A stretch of DNA of 64,000 nucleotides from Chelydra serpentina (taxonomy: Eukaryota > Chordata > Testudines > Chelydridae), in NCBI GenBank assembly GCA_037349315.1, contig JBAIAC010000033.1, positions 25,500,001-25,564,000 of the forward strand, read 5' to 3'. Position numbers and translations under genes: made by a program. Positions within the stretch are counted from its first letter, which is position 1; each line of letters starts with the position of its first letter. Below, piece after piece: positions 31,371 through 44,447 of this stretch. The notes under the pieces are model-generated. The model saw only the letters and a list, made by a program, of their open reading frames with translations, made no database searches and had not been told where the DNA came from.

Positions 31371-33824
31371 ATTTCTCGGAAGTGCTGGGCTACCCGAGAC
31401 CCAGTGTCTAAAAGCATGTATTTCATTCCTGGTCCCCAGGCCTCTCCACACACCCTCTTGGAATCAACAGCGGGGGGTTTAAGGAGGTGACGCTTGGCTC
31501 CAGTTCTGTGCACAGAAAACAGTGTCACTCTGCTATAGATAGCGTTGCATGCCTGGTGGCACTGATGCAGGTGCAAGTGAATTGTGTAGCTGCTCTGGGT
31601 TTGGCCCCATCACTGATGCAGTCAGAATGGCACTGCACTAGCTGTGGAGCAGTCCCATACTTTGATGGTAATTGCACCCCGAGAGCATACCGTGTCTTTG
31701 TTTCTCTCTGAGTGCTTACATGGCCTGCTGACTGTAGTATCTGGTGGCTCCCCCTCCCCACCACACACATGCTTTCATTCCTGCACCCAGCTTAGGTTGG
31801 GACGGGTGGGGGGAGACTATAGTCTCCTGTATTTCCAGTTATGCAATCGGAGTGACCCCATGTCCTCTCTTTTTGCTACATAAGCAGCATATTTCCCTTT
31901 GCTTCAGCACACTCAGGAACCCCAGGGGTAATACAGTAACTGCTGCTCATATGCCAACTGCTTGCACACAAGTTCCTGTGGTTTGCATCACTTTCATGTT
32001 TACTTTTGTTGCCATAGGTCTGTTCAATTTGTAAAGACGAAGAGCGAGAGCAAAAATGACACCAGTCATAAAATAATAGCAAAGCTAGAGATGGCCAGTC
32101 AACCACTCTTATTTAGTCCATGTCATCGTGCAGGAAGTAGAGGGCACCTGGCATTTCAAACAAATCCACAAAACCTTTTAAACTAAACATATAATTAACC
32201 CAAGAAGCTCGCTGCTGCAGGGTGGTAGCTTGCTATGATCCATCTGACAGTCGTTCAGTGAGAGGATTTGTTGGGTCTCAGTCCGATTTCTAGCGGACAG
32301 GTTCCTACATCCCGTAAATCACATGCTAATAGTCATGCTTGGTAAGAGTCATCACCGCAGAGGGGCCAAGAACTGAATGGGCCGTGGAGCCTGCATTCCC
32401 CTCGAGTTCCTCAGGGTCTTTGCAACGCGTGGCCGAGGCACAGAAGGGGAAAGCTGCCCTGCAGGTGTCTGGGCTGTGGATCAGAGGATATCGCTGTCCA
32501 AGGCTGTCATTCTGGCATCTTTCACCAGCATAAAATGTTGTTTAATAAAAGAAACAATCTGTCACTTTCCCCTTCGCCCTCTATCTGAACTCCCTGCTCC
32601 AGTCTCTGACTGTCCTTGCTGTATAAAGCCAGACAGCTCATCCCAGGACTCCGACTGAGCCTTTTGGGCTGTGTCTGTGCTCTGCTGTGTCCTCCACAAA
32701 CATGCAACCAGCATGTGAAAAGGGAGCATGGAGAAAGCCAGTGGTCCGATTCTCGGCCCTAAGGAGCCGGGCTACAACCAGCTACCGCAGGGTTAGGTGG
32801 TGTGGAACCAGCACACCCTTCTGGCTTCCTGCACAGCTCGGAAGCTGGCAAGTCAAAGTGAGGGATGCAAGACAGATTAGCATGGGGGGAATTACGGTGA
32901 TGTCTGGAAAAACAATGGATTCACAGGGGTGGGTAGATTTCCAGCTGAGGTAGCAGATGCAAAAAGGCACATAAATTATTTGGGGCTGAAATGATCGTTT
33001 TTTCAAAAACACATCTCTGCAAATGCCCTGGAAAAAAACCCCTCTGAGCCCACAGAAATTTCTCATTTTTATGAGGTGGCCAGAGGGTGAGCACAATATC
33101 CCTTCAATACTGTATTGTATCAGAATCTCACACGCACACTCCCTCCATCCATCTCCCTCAGGCAGCTTAAACTCTGTAAAGATGACTTAGAGCATGAAGG
33201 ATGCGGTAGGATTGAACCCTAATCAGATCATTACTGCAGCAAGGAGGGGAAATAACTTCCAATCCAAAGCTGCCGTCTTTTTACTTATTTCATAATAGCT
33301 TTTATTTATTTATTTTTTCCTGCTGTGTGGTCCAAAAATTCTCCCTGAAGGCAGGGGAGAGGGTGAGCCACAGTGAGTTAGGGAGAATAGATGTTCCCTC
33401 GCGCTGAATTAAAAACAAACACAAAAATACAGCTGTGCGCGCACACACAGCGCAGAGTTTTGCAGCAATCCAAATAATTTATTCTCTCTCAACTAAAATT
33501 CCAGCTGTCAAACTTCTCGGGCTGTTTGGAGCTGTGGGCTCTTGAGGCCAAAGACTAGAGAAAAGGAGGAAAATAAGGGTGGTCCTTTTTGGAAAAAAAA
33601 AATTATAAAAACAAGCCATGGGGAAACTGGCTGTCTGATGGCACCACTAATAAAGTCCAGGGCTGTGCATTTCACTTCTGGCCTAGACATCTGATTGCAT
33701 CTTATGTTGGTGGTAGCTAAAAGCTGTTACTAGCTTATGGCTATTTGGTGCCCCTCCATCTGAAATGAGCTGGAGGTCACAATATAGCCGAGAGGTGCCC
33801 ACTTCACAATTGGAACTACGGGGA
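31371..33824. other. no gene recognised
   Basis: Overlapping frames up to 141 codons, none with a domain. A short phrase GCCAAGAACTGAATGGGCC near 32,365 recurs at the candidate SINEs at 33,825 and 37,408. A/T-rich tracts lie near 33,300 and 33,590. Confidence 0.45.
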
Positions 33825-34075
33825 GAGGCTGAATAGCTCAGGGGTTTGGCGTTGGGATATAGCTAGGTGGCCTATTCGAATCCAGTCCAGATCAGTCGTG
33901 ACCACAACTTGCTAGCATTTCCTGGCTGTTTGGCTTCTGTGACCTGAGCCTGGTGATTTCCATCGCTTCCAGTGGACAGGTGCCCGTGCGACAAGAATAC
34001 CATCACTGCAATTGGCACGAATTGTTCCCCTTAATGGTAGAAGGCCAAGAACTGAATTGCCTGCTCATGTGTCCT
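33825..34075 (+). mobile_element. candidate tRNA-headed SINE, unnamed
   Basis: The head has an A-box-like TAGCTCAGGGGTTTGG near 33,835 and a B-box-like TATTCGAATCCAGTCC near 33,873, at tRNA-like spacing. A 3' part with AAGGCCAAGAACTGAATTG follows near 34,045. Similar B box and 3' phrases occur at 37,408-37,640. It is not a functional tRNA, because no complete cloverleaf is apparent. Confidence 0.45.
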
Positions 34076-35693
34076 TTATACTAGTATCGTTGTGGGCGAT
34101 GATGTCATCTCTGATCTAGTCAGGTTCTCCGCTATTTTGGGCATTACTGATTAGGACCAAGACTTTGAATTCGGTTTAGAAGTGACCGGGGAACCGCTGG
34201 CGTGTGTGGAACACTACAGTCATATTTTCACTTTGAACCTTTGTTGCTTAAGACTCAAGACTGCTGTGTGCTGCCTGAGTTGTAGCTTCAGTGGCATTCC
34301 TGTTAATCACTGGGTAGAGGGAGTTGCTGCCATCTAACCTGGAGTCAACGAGCATGGATATGTGTGGCAAGGTCTGTTTTGGAAGAGGAAAGAGTGGAGC
34401 CTCCTGGGCAGTTGGAGGCGGTAGGAGGCATCCATGCCACTATTGCAATCTTTGTGCACTGGAGTAGTGAAGTGGTAGCAGCATGAGAGGTTAGGGCTGA
34501 TGCACATTGCTGGGTGGTAAGTGGGGGAAACTTGCCATGCTCCTGCCTGTGCTTTACCTGTCCTGGGGATAAATAGAGGCCTTGATCTCCAGGGCTGTCA
34601 GACTAGCATCTTTCACCAGCTTGAGCTGCCGAGAAAGAAAGAGGTCCTGAAATGAACGTGGGGCAGATCTGTAATTGCCCAGGCAGCTGGGCTCACAAAT
34701 GCTGGCTCACACCTTTGAACCTTGGGAGTATCATTCCACAAATTCCATCACAGGTGGCGCCCCCTTCACTTGCATGTCTGGGACAGGAGGTGTCCGAGCT
34801 GGGTGCACCGGGCCAGGCGTGGGAGGTGACGCTCCACCAGTGGAAATGCAAGGCGCCCTATTGGAAAGCAGCGGCGAGAGAAAAGGGGCTGGTTTTGCAT
34901 GTGTGACCCCAGAGGGCAAGGGGAAGAGGCTGGAGAGGAGGATGGAAAGGAGAGCCTGCTGGGCAGCACAGCGGTGGCCTGCCTGCACAGAGCTGTCTAG
35001 CAACATCAGCCTTCCCTGCTTGAAATGGTAAATTATTCTCCTCCTCGGTGTGATTTTTTTGTATGTGCTTTTCTCAGCAAAATCAATCAAGAGGAATTGA
35101 TAATTTATAAGCTTTTGTTTGCCTTTTTCACTGTTCAAAAGGGTGGTGGGGAGAGGAAGCAGAATTCAGAGAAACAAACGCCAGAGATAAAGGAGCTGAG
35201 GCATTTGCGTCTCAGTGTCCCAGTGCTTCCCCCAGCCCCGGGGTGGGTGCAAGGGTGAAAAGGGGGGGAGGGCTGCTGTCTCCTGTAGGGTGCTCTGTGT
35301 GGGGTAAGGTTTCTCTGTTGACTCATCAGCCTCTCCTGAAGCAATGTGTCTGCTGTTGCTAGCTAGCCAGCAAAAGAGGGGGATGAGCCTGCCAATGAGC
35401 GTGACCCAGTGTATCCGTGTCAGGGACCCAATCCTGTGAGGTGCTAGGCACCCTCACTTCGCACTGAAGTCAGCAGAGTTATGTTGGGGTGGACTGAGAG
35501 CAGGACATGCTCTGCTTTCTGTGTGCAGAGAATGGTACAGGGAAAGAGATTGGATTAGGCAGGTAGAAAGATAAAGGCTGGTCAGCTGCCATCCTGGTTT
35601 ATTTAGAAAAAGAAATACCCTATGGCGGCGTATTCCATGCGTCTGCTAGATACATCCCAGCCGATGCTCCCTCACACTCATGTGCACCCTCCT
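34076..35693. other. no gene recognised
   Basis: Unique sequence; frames of up to 135 codons overlap on both strands without domains. Confidence 0.45.
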
Positions 35694-35710
35694 ACACACA
35701 CACACACACA

Positions 35711-35745
<35 letters not shown>
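35694..35745. repeat. (CA)n microsatellite
   Basis: About 26 CA units with one TA interruption near 35716. Confidence 0.97.
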
Positions 35746-36115
35746 CGGCATGTCTCTGCCTCCCCTCCAGGTGCACCCGTCCTGCAAGCATGCGGGAATG
35801 CGTTTCAGCCACCCATGCCCATCACCATTATCCACCCTCTGAATTGCAGAAACTACCCTAGATTGAGAATTACAGGAGCCACCATCATCGTAAAATAGAG
35901 ACAAATGTTAGAGCTATGCAGAGAGAGAGAGAAATAGACAAGGAGACACTCTGCTTAGATAAATAGGTGCTGTAGATAAATACTTAGACAGATACAGTAG
36001 GTAATTATGTAGATAGATAGCTACACAGACTAGTGCGTAGACATGGATAATAGTGGGCTGCTGTAGTCTAAAGAGAGAGACATGTTAGTCTGTAGCTCAG
36101 TTCCTGTTTCCTGAC
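35746..36115. other. no gene; short imperfect TAGA-type runs
   Basis: Recurrent TAGATA/AGATAG motifs between about 35,935 and 36,040; otherwise unique. Confidence 0.5.
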
Positions 36116-36118
36116 TAA

Positions 36119-36394
36119 GGGCTTGTCTTCACCTACAGTGCAATAGCCACACAGCTGCACCAGTACTGCAATAACGCTTTAGTGAAGACACTACTGCGCC
36201 AACGAGAGAGCTTCTCCCGTCCGTGTAGTTAATCCACCTTCCCCCAGTGGCGGAAGCTGTCCAGTCAACATAGCGCTGTCTACATGGTTCGGTGTGGGGT
36301 AGGTCGGTATAGCTACATCTCCCAAGGGTGTGGATTTTTCACACCCCTGAGTGATGTAATTATACCAATATAGGCCTGTAGTGTAGACCTGGCC
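36119..36394. mobile_element. Harbinger-like MITE flanked by TAA
   Basis: The termini GGGCTTGTCTTCAC and GTGTAGACCTGGCC are imperfect inverted repeats. TAA lies on each side (36116-36118 and 36395-36397), which fits the 3-bp duplication of PIF/Harbinger elements. The interior is shared with the elements at 26078 and 39195. Non-coding. Confidence 0.7.
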
Positions 36395-36397
36395 TAA

Positions 36398-37407
36398 GCT
36401 AACCCTCTTTAATGCCATTGTCACTGGAATGGAAGTTTCCTTTGTGGGGAGCTCAAAGTGGGCAGCGGGTGTTTTTTCTCAAGAAAGGTTGGTTTCCATA
36501 GTCTGAACTCCTTGTGTGGCTTCATGCCTCCATTTCCGAGAGCAGCCTGCCTGCGTGATCATGGAATTGAGTGATGATAATGTAACTAGGAATTGTAACT
36601 CCATCTCTTGACAACGTCCTGCCCAAGAGCTGAATGTCCTTTGGCCCTTGTGCACTGCCAGTCCAGTGGTGCCAAAGGGAAACCAGTTTTGATGGCTGCA
36701 CACGCTCCTATGGTGCTCGCATGTACACTGAACCTAGTGAAACTGCTGGTGTCTGGTGAGCTGTCCCTGCCCCTTGAGTAGTGTAACGTGCTGTGGCGGT
36801 TGGTCCATTGTGGAGCAGAGGCATAGAACGAAGTCTCAAGCTACTGGTTAATTTTGTTGGTAGATCGACAATAAATAGTGAAGGGGGGAGGCTCAAGATG
36901 TTGGGAGTTAATGTTGGCTTTGAATAAACACTGCAGAATTTGGGGTGTCCAAAATGTTTCGCACCTTTTAGGCCTGCGGAATTCGTCTGGAAATCTCCTG
37001 ACAACAGGCTTTCTCACATGGCTTTTGTGCCACGTACCCTGGGGACAGCCTTCAGCACTTCTGCTTCTAATCATGGTCAGCACCAGAAAGTACACAGGTA
37101 GCTGCGCAAATGGAAGAGGAAAAAAGTGACTTGTACCTTTCTGAACTCTCAGTAAGGATGAGGTTCAGCTTTTGTTCTAGAAATTGGCAAAAGCTCCTGG
37201 GTTTTTGTTTTCTTCCGAACCCTTTTGCTCATTTCCTCTGTTAATGCTAACTTTGACTGGGCCAGGCAGATGCCAGGGCTGGCTTCCTGGGAACCAGCAG
37301 ATCTTTCTCATCTACCCCAGTAGATTTTGTATGTTGGAAAATGGACATTGCTGTGTAAGCAATGAGTCACAGCCCAGCCTGTAGTGAACTGGTTGGATCG
37401 TGGAGTT
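36398..37407. other. no gene recognised
   Basis: Unique sequence without recognised features. Confidence 0.5.
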
Positions 37408-37640
37408 ACTCCTGCGCTATAGAGCCCTTTTAACCTTTAGCTTTCTGGTTCAAGTCCAGCCCAGGATGTGATTGATTGACAGTCACCAGCATATGAAGGC
37501 TGTGTAATGTGGAAGGAGTTATTGTCCATGTTAAAGAAAAGCAAACAAAAAATACGCCTCTACAAATGTCACTAACTGACCTCCTGGTTAACAGCAGAGA
37601 GCGGCTGAGAATTGAATGGGCCAAGGAGAATAAATTCTTC
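37408..37640 (+). mobile_element. candidate tRNA-headed SINE, second copy
   Basis: A degraded head (CTATAGAGCCC near 37,418) is followed by a B-box-like TGGTTCAAGTCCAGCCC near 37,446 and a 3' phrase GAGAATTGAATGGGCCAAGG near 37,607. It parallels the candidate at 33825-34075. Confidence 0.4.
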
Positions 37641-37734
37641 TCCCACCCTACGAGGTAGGTTCCTTCCCAAGTAACATACTCCTTGGACAAAAAACATGAT
37701 CGGAGAAAACATAATTCTCTCCTGAACATCAAAA

Positions 37735-37813
37735 TGGGTGATGAGACGCGATAAATCGATCCCAGAACATCGATCGCTACCCGCCGAATCGGGCGGGTAG
37801 TGTGGACGTAGCC
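37735..37813. mobile_element. partial MITE-like element
   Basis: Contains ATCGATCGCTACCCGCC, a near-complement GGCGGGTAGTGTGGAC, and an AGTGTGGACGTAGCC terminus like those of other turtle inverted-terminus elements in the window. Only one end is clear. Confidence 0.5.
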
Positions 37814-39194
37814 TTAGATGACAGACACTGCCTTTCTGTAACACCTTCTTGAGATGGAATGCTGGATTTCGCTGTCCAGTGACCATGCGGCCTCCCCTGG
37901 CGATTCCTATCAGCTGCTGAAGAAAATATGGTTCAGGAGGAGGTGGCCAGCCCTTCTCTCTGCAGTGGTATAGATCCCATGAATGCAGCATTTCCAGTCA
38001 CTCTTACCCTCTTATTCCTCCGGGCCCTTTCCCTTATGAAACCATGTAGTCCCTTATGAAACCATGTAGACCCCCATTGCTGTCCTCCTCCCATCTATTG
38101 TTGCACCGCAGCTGCCAATGAAACGAGCAGCTCCCTGCACCAGGCAGATTGCTCCTTGGCTCGGAGGGTCAGAGATTGATGGCTTTGTGGCCAGAAGACA
38201 CTTGTCATGGGCTTGACAGGCAGCTCGAGGTTGCTTGGTGTTGCAGGGTGGAAGCGGGGGAGGGAGGCAGTGTGCTTGCTGTTTATTGGGCCCCCCCGGT
38301 GGGACCAGCAGGCGACCTGGTGTAGTGACCGCTATGGGCATTTAGTGAGAGATTTATGAGTTGGTAATTTTCTCAGGCCCTGAAGCAAAACTGTCTTTAA
38401 TTAAATTTGGATTCCACCCCCTTCTTTCCCCCCCTCTCTTCCCTGGTTGTGGATTGTTTACTGAGAGGCCTGCATAGCTTTTGAAGAACAGGTAAGAGTC
38501 TTTGAACACAGCCAGGAGGAGCAGGGGATTGAAAAGCAAACGGACAGCTGGAGAATGCGACAGAGCGAGACAAAGGTGGCTTTGCCAGGCTTAGAGAGCG
38601 CTCTGTGATGCTCTGGGATATCCCACAGCATGCACTTCAGGCCAGCAGGAGCTGGGAGCTCTCTGGGAGCTCTGGGTCCTTCTGCATAAGAGAGATCCTG
38701 GATCAGTCTTCAGATCCTGGCTGACCTCTTGGGTTATTGCTCTGAACTGCTGTCTAGGAGCCCAAGGTTTGAGTCATGCTCCTGTTCTCTCCTTCCTCAG
38801 GTGGCCAGGAGCTAGAATTGCTGCAAAAGCAGCGCTATCCTGCCCCATGTTGTGGTGAGGTGAGATGAGCTTCGGTTGCTCTGCTGGGCCACCCTGTGGC
38901 AGATGGAAGAGCGCCACCGAGCCCTCCCTGTCTGAATGAAGGTTGCCTCTAGTGGTGAGAATGGAAAGCAAGAGGAGAAATAGCGGAGGGGAGGGGTTAG
39001 TTTTATTATTATTTAAAGAGGAAGGTACCAGAAGAATAAACTGGGAAGCTGGCCTGGTTGCTTGAGCTCTTCTGTTGAGGGAGTGGCCAGAAGGCATCCC
39101 AGGAGATGCTAACAGGGCACTGCATTGGATGTAACGGTGCTGCGGCCGCACCCACAGATCCTCCTTGTCTTCTTGTACAGACAGACTGATGGAG
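37814..39194. other. no gene; 20-bp tandem duplication at 38031-38069
   Basis: CCCTTATGAAACCATGTAG occurs twice in direct succession at 38031-38049 and 38051-38069. Antisense frames up to 186 codons (38774-39334) show no domain and run into a MITE. Confidence 0.5.
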
Positions 39195-39432
39195 AATGCC
39201 GCTGTAGCACTTAGTGAAGACACTCCTACTCTGACAGGAGAGCTTCTCCCAGTGCTGTAGTTAATCCACCTCCCCGAGAGGGGGTAGCCATGTCGATGGG
39301 AGAAGCTCTCCTGTCGACATAACGCTGTCTGCATGAGGTCGGTATAACTACATCGCTTAGGGGTGTGGATTTTTCACACCCTTGAGCGATGTAGTTATAC
39401 TGATACCGGTCTGCAGTGTAGACCCAGCCTCA
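39195..39432. mobile_element. MITE-like element, left end truncated
   Basis: Interior TAGCACTTAGTGAAGACACT, GTCGACATAACGCTGTCT and GGTGTGGATTTTTCACACCC, with a right end GTGTAGACCCAGCCTCAG. This is the same family as 26078-26351 and 36119-36394. The left terminus is missing. Confidence 0.65.
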
Positions 39433-41334
39433 GTCTCATTTCTGATCCCCATCCAATTGCTAAGACAAACGCTACATCTGCCCTGTGAGTGAACACCTGC
39501 TTCCATCCATTCACCCTCTCTAAAGACCCACAATTAAAAGGCTCTGGATACACATTAGCGCTGTCTGCTCCATACTGCGGATGGTTTCACCTGCCTTTGG
39601 GCCTAGATAGATGGGATGAAAAGTGGTCCAGTTTCATACTGCTCCTGCAGTGACTTGGCATCCACTTCTGAAAGGCTATTCCGTGCCCCTCCAGTCACCT
39701 GCCTCAGTGTTTCCAGTGATATCTACATGATCCCTACTGCCACTTTCCAGCCATCCCAGCCACATCCCTACCCATCCTGCGGACACATGCCTCAGTGATC
39801 TCAGGCATTTCTGGGTCTTGCAGGGGCATGGAAAATCCTCCTGTCTTGGGCCTACCCAGGGGGTGCAGCAGGTTGGTGCTGTAGGCACTTCTGGCTAGGT
39901 GAGCGGATAGGTTTGGCGGCACCCTCCCCAGCCGTACGACTGGTGTGTGCCTGGTCTGGTCAGCAGCAGTCAGTGGGTGACCTGAGAGAGGCATGTGGCG
40001 TGAAGCGCAGAAAACGCTAGCGGCCCCCGGCCTGCTTGCTGCCAACATGGGGCATTCCAGATTCCTTCCCCTCACAGTGCTGCAGATGGGGATTCTATTA
40101 ACTGGAAAGCCTCCCGTGCCTGCCTTCTCCCTCAGATGGCGCATATGGAGGAGACGTATGGCCTCCGCACATGTTCGGTTCTGACTTTGCAGCACAAAGC
40201 TGCTGTCGTTCGTCTTATCGTGAGCTGCAAAAACAACCAGGAAAAAATATAAATCCCCTCTCTCACGAAGGGGGCTGGGCTCAACACATATTGATGCTTT
40301 GCCTGTGTGGAATGACAGATGCTGTCCTTTTGCATCCCTTTAATTAGTCATGCAGGTAAATGTCGACCGCCTCTGCTTTCCTCTGCCCTCCTGGCTCGTG
40401 ACCTGGCAAGAGGTATCTTCCCCTCCTACCAGCTCTCGGGATGTTGATGAAGTAGCTAATAATGACACAGGGCACATGTGTGGTGAGGGGGATCTGGCTT
40501 GGGAGCGGGAGAGCACTCTGTCCTTCCGACTTGTACCATTTTAAACATAGACAACTTGGATTGCAAAGAACTGGGCATAAAAGTAGCCATCTCTAACCCA
40601 CTCCCTTCTGTGAGGCAGGGCTAGCCCACAGTTCACATGGAAAACTCGAGGGTGCAAGTAGAGTTTCTTCTAGCCTGAATTTCCTGTTGGTAAGTCATTG
40701 ATTATGACAGAAAAGCCTTTGGGTGACCAAGACCCCATTCCGATGTCCAGTTGTATTCACCTGCTTCCTTAGCAGTCTCTGACAATAGGGTTTGCCCTCA
40801 TTTGTTGTTCTTAGGTGGGAGTAGATGCTCTTTATATGCACACACGTATAGTCTGTGTCTATCCGTCTTCCCACATTTGATCCCATATGGAGTCTCCCGC
40901 ATTGTGATAGGTGGTTTCTGGGAACTTCCCCTCTGACTCTTACCCATCTTAGCATATTGAGCCAACTGATTCTATCTCTCATCATTCTTCTTTTTTTCCC
41001 TCCTGGTCCTTTAGTGTCTGGTGTTCATGGGCATTTTCTAACCAAAGACCTCTTCCTGTGTCCTCCTTTGTGATGCATCCCGGTGTGTGACACAAGCAGC
41101 GTCTCCTCATGTGCTCTTCAGTAGAACACTTAAAAGCTCCCCTCACTTTAAGACTCTCCTCTCTCTTCCTGTCATTGGGCCATAGGCAGCCTTGATGTAC
41201 AGGGCCCAACTCCATTCAGTTGGTGGAGTGGCACCTGCTCATACCAGTGGCCCCTTGAGTTTTTCAAGGACAGGGAGGGGCCAAGAGCGTAATACTTTTT
41301 TCAGGGTGGGGGTAGGAAGGATGTGTTCTAATAA
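39433..41334. other. no gene recognised
   Basis: Frames up to 153 codons, without domains; otherwise unique sequence. Confidence 0.45.
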
Positions 41335-41575
41335 TACCTATCTCTTATATAGCATTTTTCATTAGTAGATTTCAAAGCACTTCAGTCTTCAATGTGTTTA
41401 TCCTCACAACACCCTGGTGAATCGGGAAGTATCACTATCCCCTTTTTACACATGGGGGAGTGAGGTACAGAGATGCCAAATGACTCGCCCAAGATGACAC
41501 AGGAAGTCTGTGGTAGAGCAGGGAATTGAACCTGGGTCTCTAAAGTCCTAGGCTGGTGCCCTAACCTTCCTTCCT
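41335..41575 (-). mobile_element. MIR-type SINE
   Basis: On the plus strand it reads CTATCCCCTTTTTACACATG, then GAGATGCCAAATGACTCGCC, then GGGAATTGAACCTGGGTCTC, the reverse-complement order of a MIR (tail, core, tRNA-like B box). It is extended by an AGCA..TTTCAAAGCACTT segment. Confidence 0.85.
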
Positions 41576-43189
41576 CTCCATCTTCTAATTGCCAGCCAAC
41601 CCCACCACTTCTTTTTGGGCACCTGCTACCACTGGCTGCTTGGATTCGTTCAAGCTGAAGTCAATGGAAGCAGCTGGGGATGCCACAGGTGAGGATCAGG
41701 CTGCTTGCTCAGGCACCTGGGTGTGGCTCTAGGCTTCTACTCTTAAAAGCTTGACCTGAAGGACTTTCCCGCAGAAGAGAGGTGGTTCATCATGCACATA
41801 TATGCTGATCCTCCTCCTTAAATGTGATTTGCTCTAGAGGTCTGGTCTAGAGGCACCCCCCGGGGATGGGAGGTGAAGTCAGTCTCCAGTGGCCTGTTCA
41901 ACCCTTGGCCTCTCTGTTAAGAGTGTCAACAAGGGGCAGAGTAATGTTAAATGTGCTCATGCTGTGGACTGCTGTCCACCAGGAAATGGAGTGAGCCCCA
42001 TAACTCTTTCACTTGGGTGACTGAACAGCCACCTCATGGGTAATAGTGTTTGGTCTTTATTGACCTGGGCTGGCTTTGAACTAGCTGCCTACAAGTGAAA
42101 GGAACCACATCCCTGTTCCTGATCCTTTGCAACATCCATCGCTCAACCTGGTATTGTCTGGAATCATCCCCTTTAGTCTATGCCACCATTTCACCCTTTA
42201 TAACTGCAGCCTCCTATGGCTATTGCACTTCTAGGCCTATGGCTGGCAGGACGGGGAGAGGCAGAATCGGTTTCTGGTTGAGTGCGAGTGTGATTACACA
42301 GCTGACGGGTCCCAGAAGGTGTTGTGTGCACTTACACTGAGGGGTACGTGAGAGCTAGAGCTGTTTGCGAGCACGGCTCCAGTCATACCATGACAACCAC
42401 TGCGCTTGCTTGCTCCTTTATTTAAATGGAGTTGATGTTCCCTACTGACCTCAGATGGGAGCTGCGCGCATGTGTGTGTCTGTGAGAAGCGGAGCGTGCT
42501 GTTCTGTTGAGAAAGTGAAATCCCCAACCCTGGAGGGAATTTAATAATTTTATATTCTGGACTCTTGCCTCCTGACTGATCTATCTGAATTACAGATTAA
42601 CTGGCAGCATAGGGACAGTGGAATCCATTTAAATGAATAGCTCTCTAATTTATTAAAGGGGTTATTTAGGCTGTTGGTATCAGCAGCGCATCAACTTCTT
42701 GGAGTAGCAGCAGATTCCCGCCCCGCAGCAGCACTCAATCCTTTGCTCCCTGTATATTTTATCTTCCCTATCAAAGCTGAAGGGGGGCCCTCCCAGAAAT
42801 CCATGTAGGATTCAGATAAGAATTCTGAGCAGTTTGTTTTATTTTCCTCTCCAGTTAGCAGTCGGCTCACTGGTAGCATATACTTTCTTAGTCATTCTGT
42901 AGAAGCCAGCTTTGTGTTCTCCTTTCTGTTAGGTCTGGGGAAAGCAATGGAGAAATCAGACCTGGCTGACTAGACCAGACACCAGTTGTCACGATTATCC
43001 TGTGTCTGGTACTGTCAATAGTTCTTGTTTTTAACCTATACAGCCGGATTTTCTGACAGAGAGATACAATCCACTTCTAGATTTCCAGGTCAGGGCTGCA
43101 GACCATAAGGAGTGATGTCCTGGAAAACACTGGCATACCTATCCGACCTATTGACTATAGGGGACCCGGCCAAGAGAGACCCTTGAAAA
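41576..43189. other. no gene recognised
   Basis: A weak AAGTCAATGGAAG trace near 41,655 recalls the palindromic family at 13,328 and 19,705. The AT-rich part 42,530-42,680 could be conserved non-coding DNA. Confidence 0.4.
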
Positions 43190-43460
43190 TAAGAATCATA
43201 GAAGCTAGAGATAGAAAAAGCCTATGTAGGCCCACCCAGCCTGACTTCCTGGGGTCAATACAGATTTGTTTCCTCTACTGGTTTCTTGTGCTTTGTCCAG
43301 TCTAATTTAAAATATCCCAAGCAATGGAGCATCCATCCTTTCCCTCGGCAGACTGTTGTACAATTCATATATCCTGCTACAGGGGTTCTTTTCCTGATAT
43401 TGTCAAGAGGTTCTGTCCCCTCTGAGAGATCTTTGCCCCTGTGAACATAGGGGATCCTTT
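43190..43460 (-). mobile_element. old CR1-like 3' end
   Basis: The plus strand starts AGAATCATAGAAGCTAGAG and continues with a CR1-like tail and ORF2-end remnant in antisense (GACTGTTGTACAATTCATAT, TTTTCCTGATATTG). It is strongly diverged. Confidence 0.55.
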
Positions 43461-43544
43461 GCACGAGTGGAATAGCTTTAACGGGTGATTTTTTTTTTTC
43501 AGTTTAGTTTGCCCTGGACAGCCATCTGTTCCTTTGTTTCACTC

Positions 43545-43690
43545 AGACTCATAGAAGAAGTGTCCCTTCCAGCCCTACAAGAGGTCAGTTAGTCCATCTT
43601 CCCATCCCGAGGCGGGACTGAGTACAGTATACCAAAACCATCCCTGTCAGATGTTTTGTCTAACCTTTTCTTTAATGGTGTGATGTCAGC
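43545..43690 (-). mobile_element. old CR1 3' end
   Basis: CTTCCAGCCCTACAAGAGGT, then ACCAAAACCATCCCTGTCAG, parallels the old minus-strand CR1 end at 27293-27520. Interrupted and incomplete. Confidence 0.55.
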
Positions 43691-44447
43691 TCAATATGTG
43701 TATGTACAATGCCAGTGAATTTTGTAACGGTACAGTTGTCTGCAAATTGTAGCTAAAAGAGCTCCGTTTGTCTTTAAAAGAAGTCAAGGCAAACACTACC
43801 TTTATATCATCTGTCGATATGTGTGCCAGGAATTTCTGCTTTCCCTCCGTTATATACAACATCCTTTTGAAAATCTGCTCAACCTCATGTCTTCTGGTCA
43901 ACTTCAGATGACAAGACTGTATCAGTATAGCACTAGGGAACCAGCAGGGGAAGCACAAGAGACTATGTAAACGGGTGGTTGGTTTTTTTAAAAATTTATC
44001 TATGATGGAATGGTGGACAAGTTTTTGGGTTTGGGGTTTTTTTTAGGATATTTCTAATCTGGAATTCATACCCCCAAAAGATCCTCATAATTTTTAAAAG
44101 GCTCAGATTCAGGATATAAACTATTTCTGCAATTTAAATTCTGTAGGAAACAGAATATTTTTCTTCGGAAGGAGTAAATGCGTAGGGAGGATGACCTCAC
44201 CAGACCAAGCTATTTTGAGGAGTGTTGAGCAAAGAAAAGTGATATGCTTTTTGCAAAAGTCAGAAGTGTTAGATTTCCATTACTTAAAAAAACTAAGCAA
44301 GTTAAGTCAGTTTTATTTCAGACTTTGCTATTAAATTCCATTCTGGCTGAAAGTAAACATGGTGGGTTTGGTTTTTCAAAAGGTTGGGTGTGCAAATATG
44401 CGCCTAATCTGCATACTCAGAACCGGGGCTCCAGCCTGATCAGAAAT
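43691..44447. other. no gene recognised
   Basis: Unique AT-rich sequence. Confidence 0.5.

Noticed and set aside
38774..39334. 186-codon antisense frame
   Set aside because: Low-complexity composition, no domain, and its start lies inside a MITE-like element.
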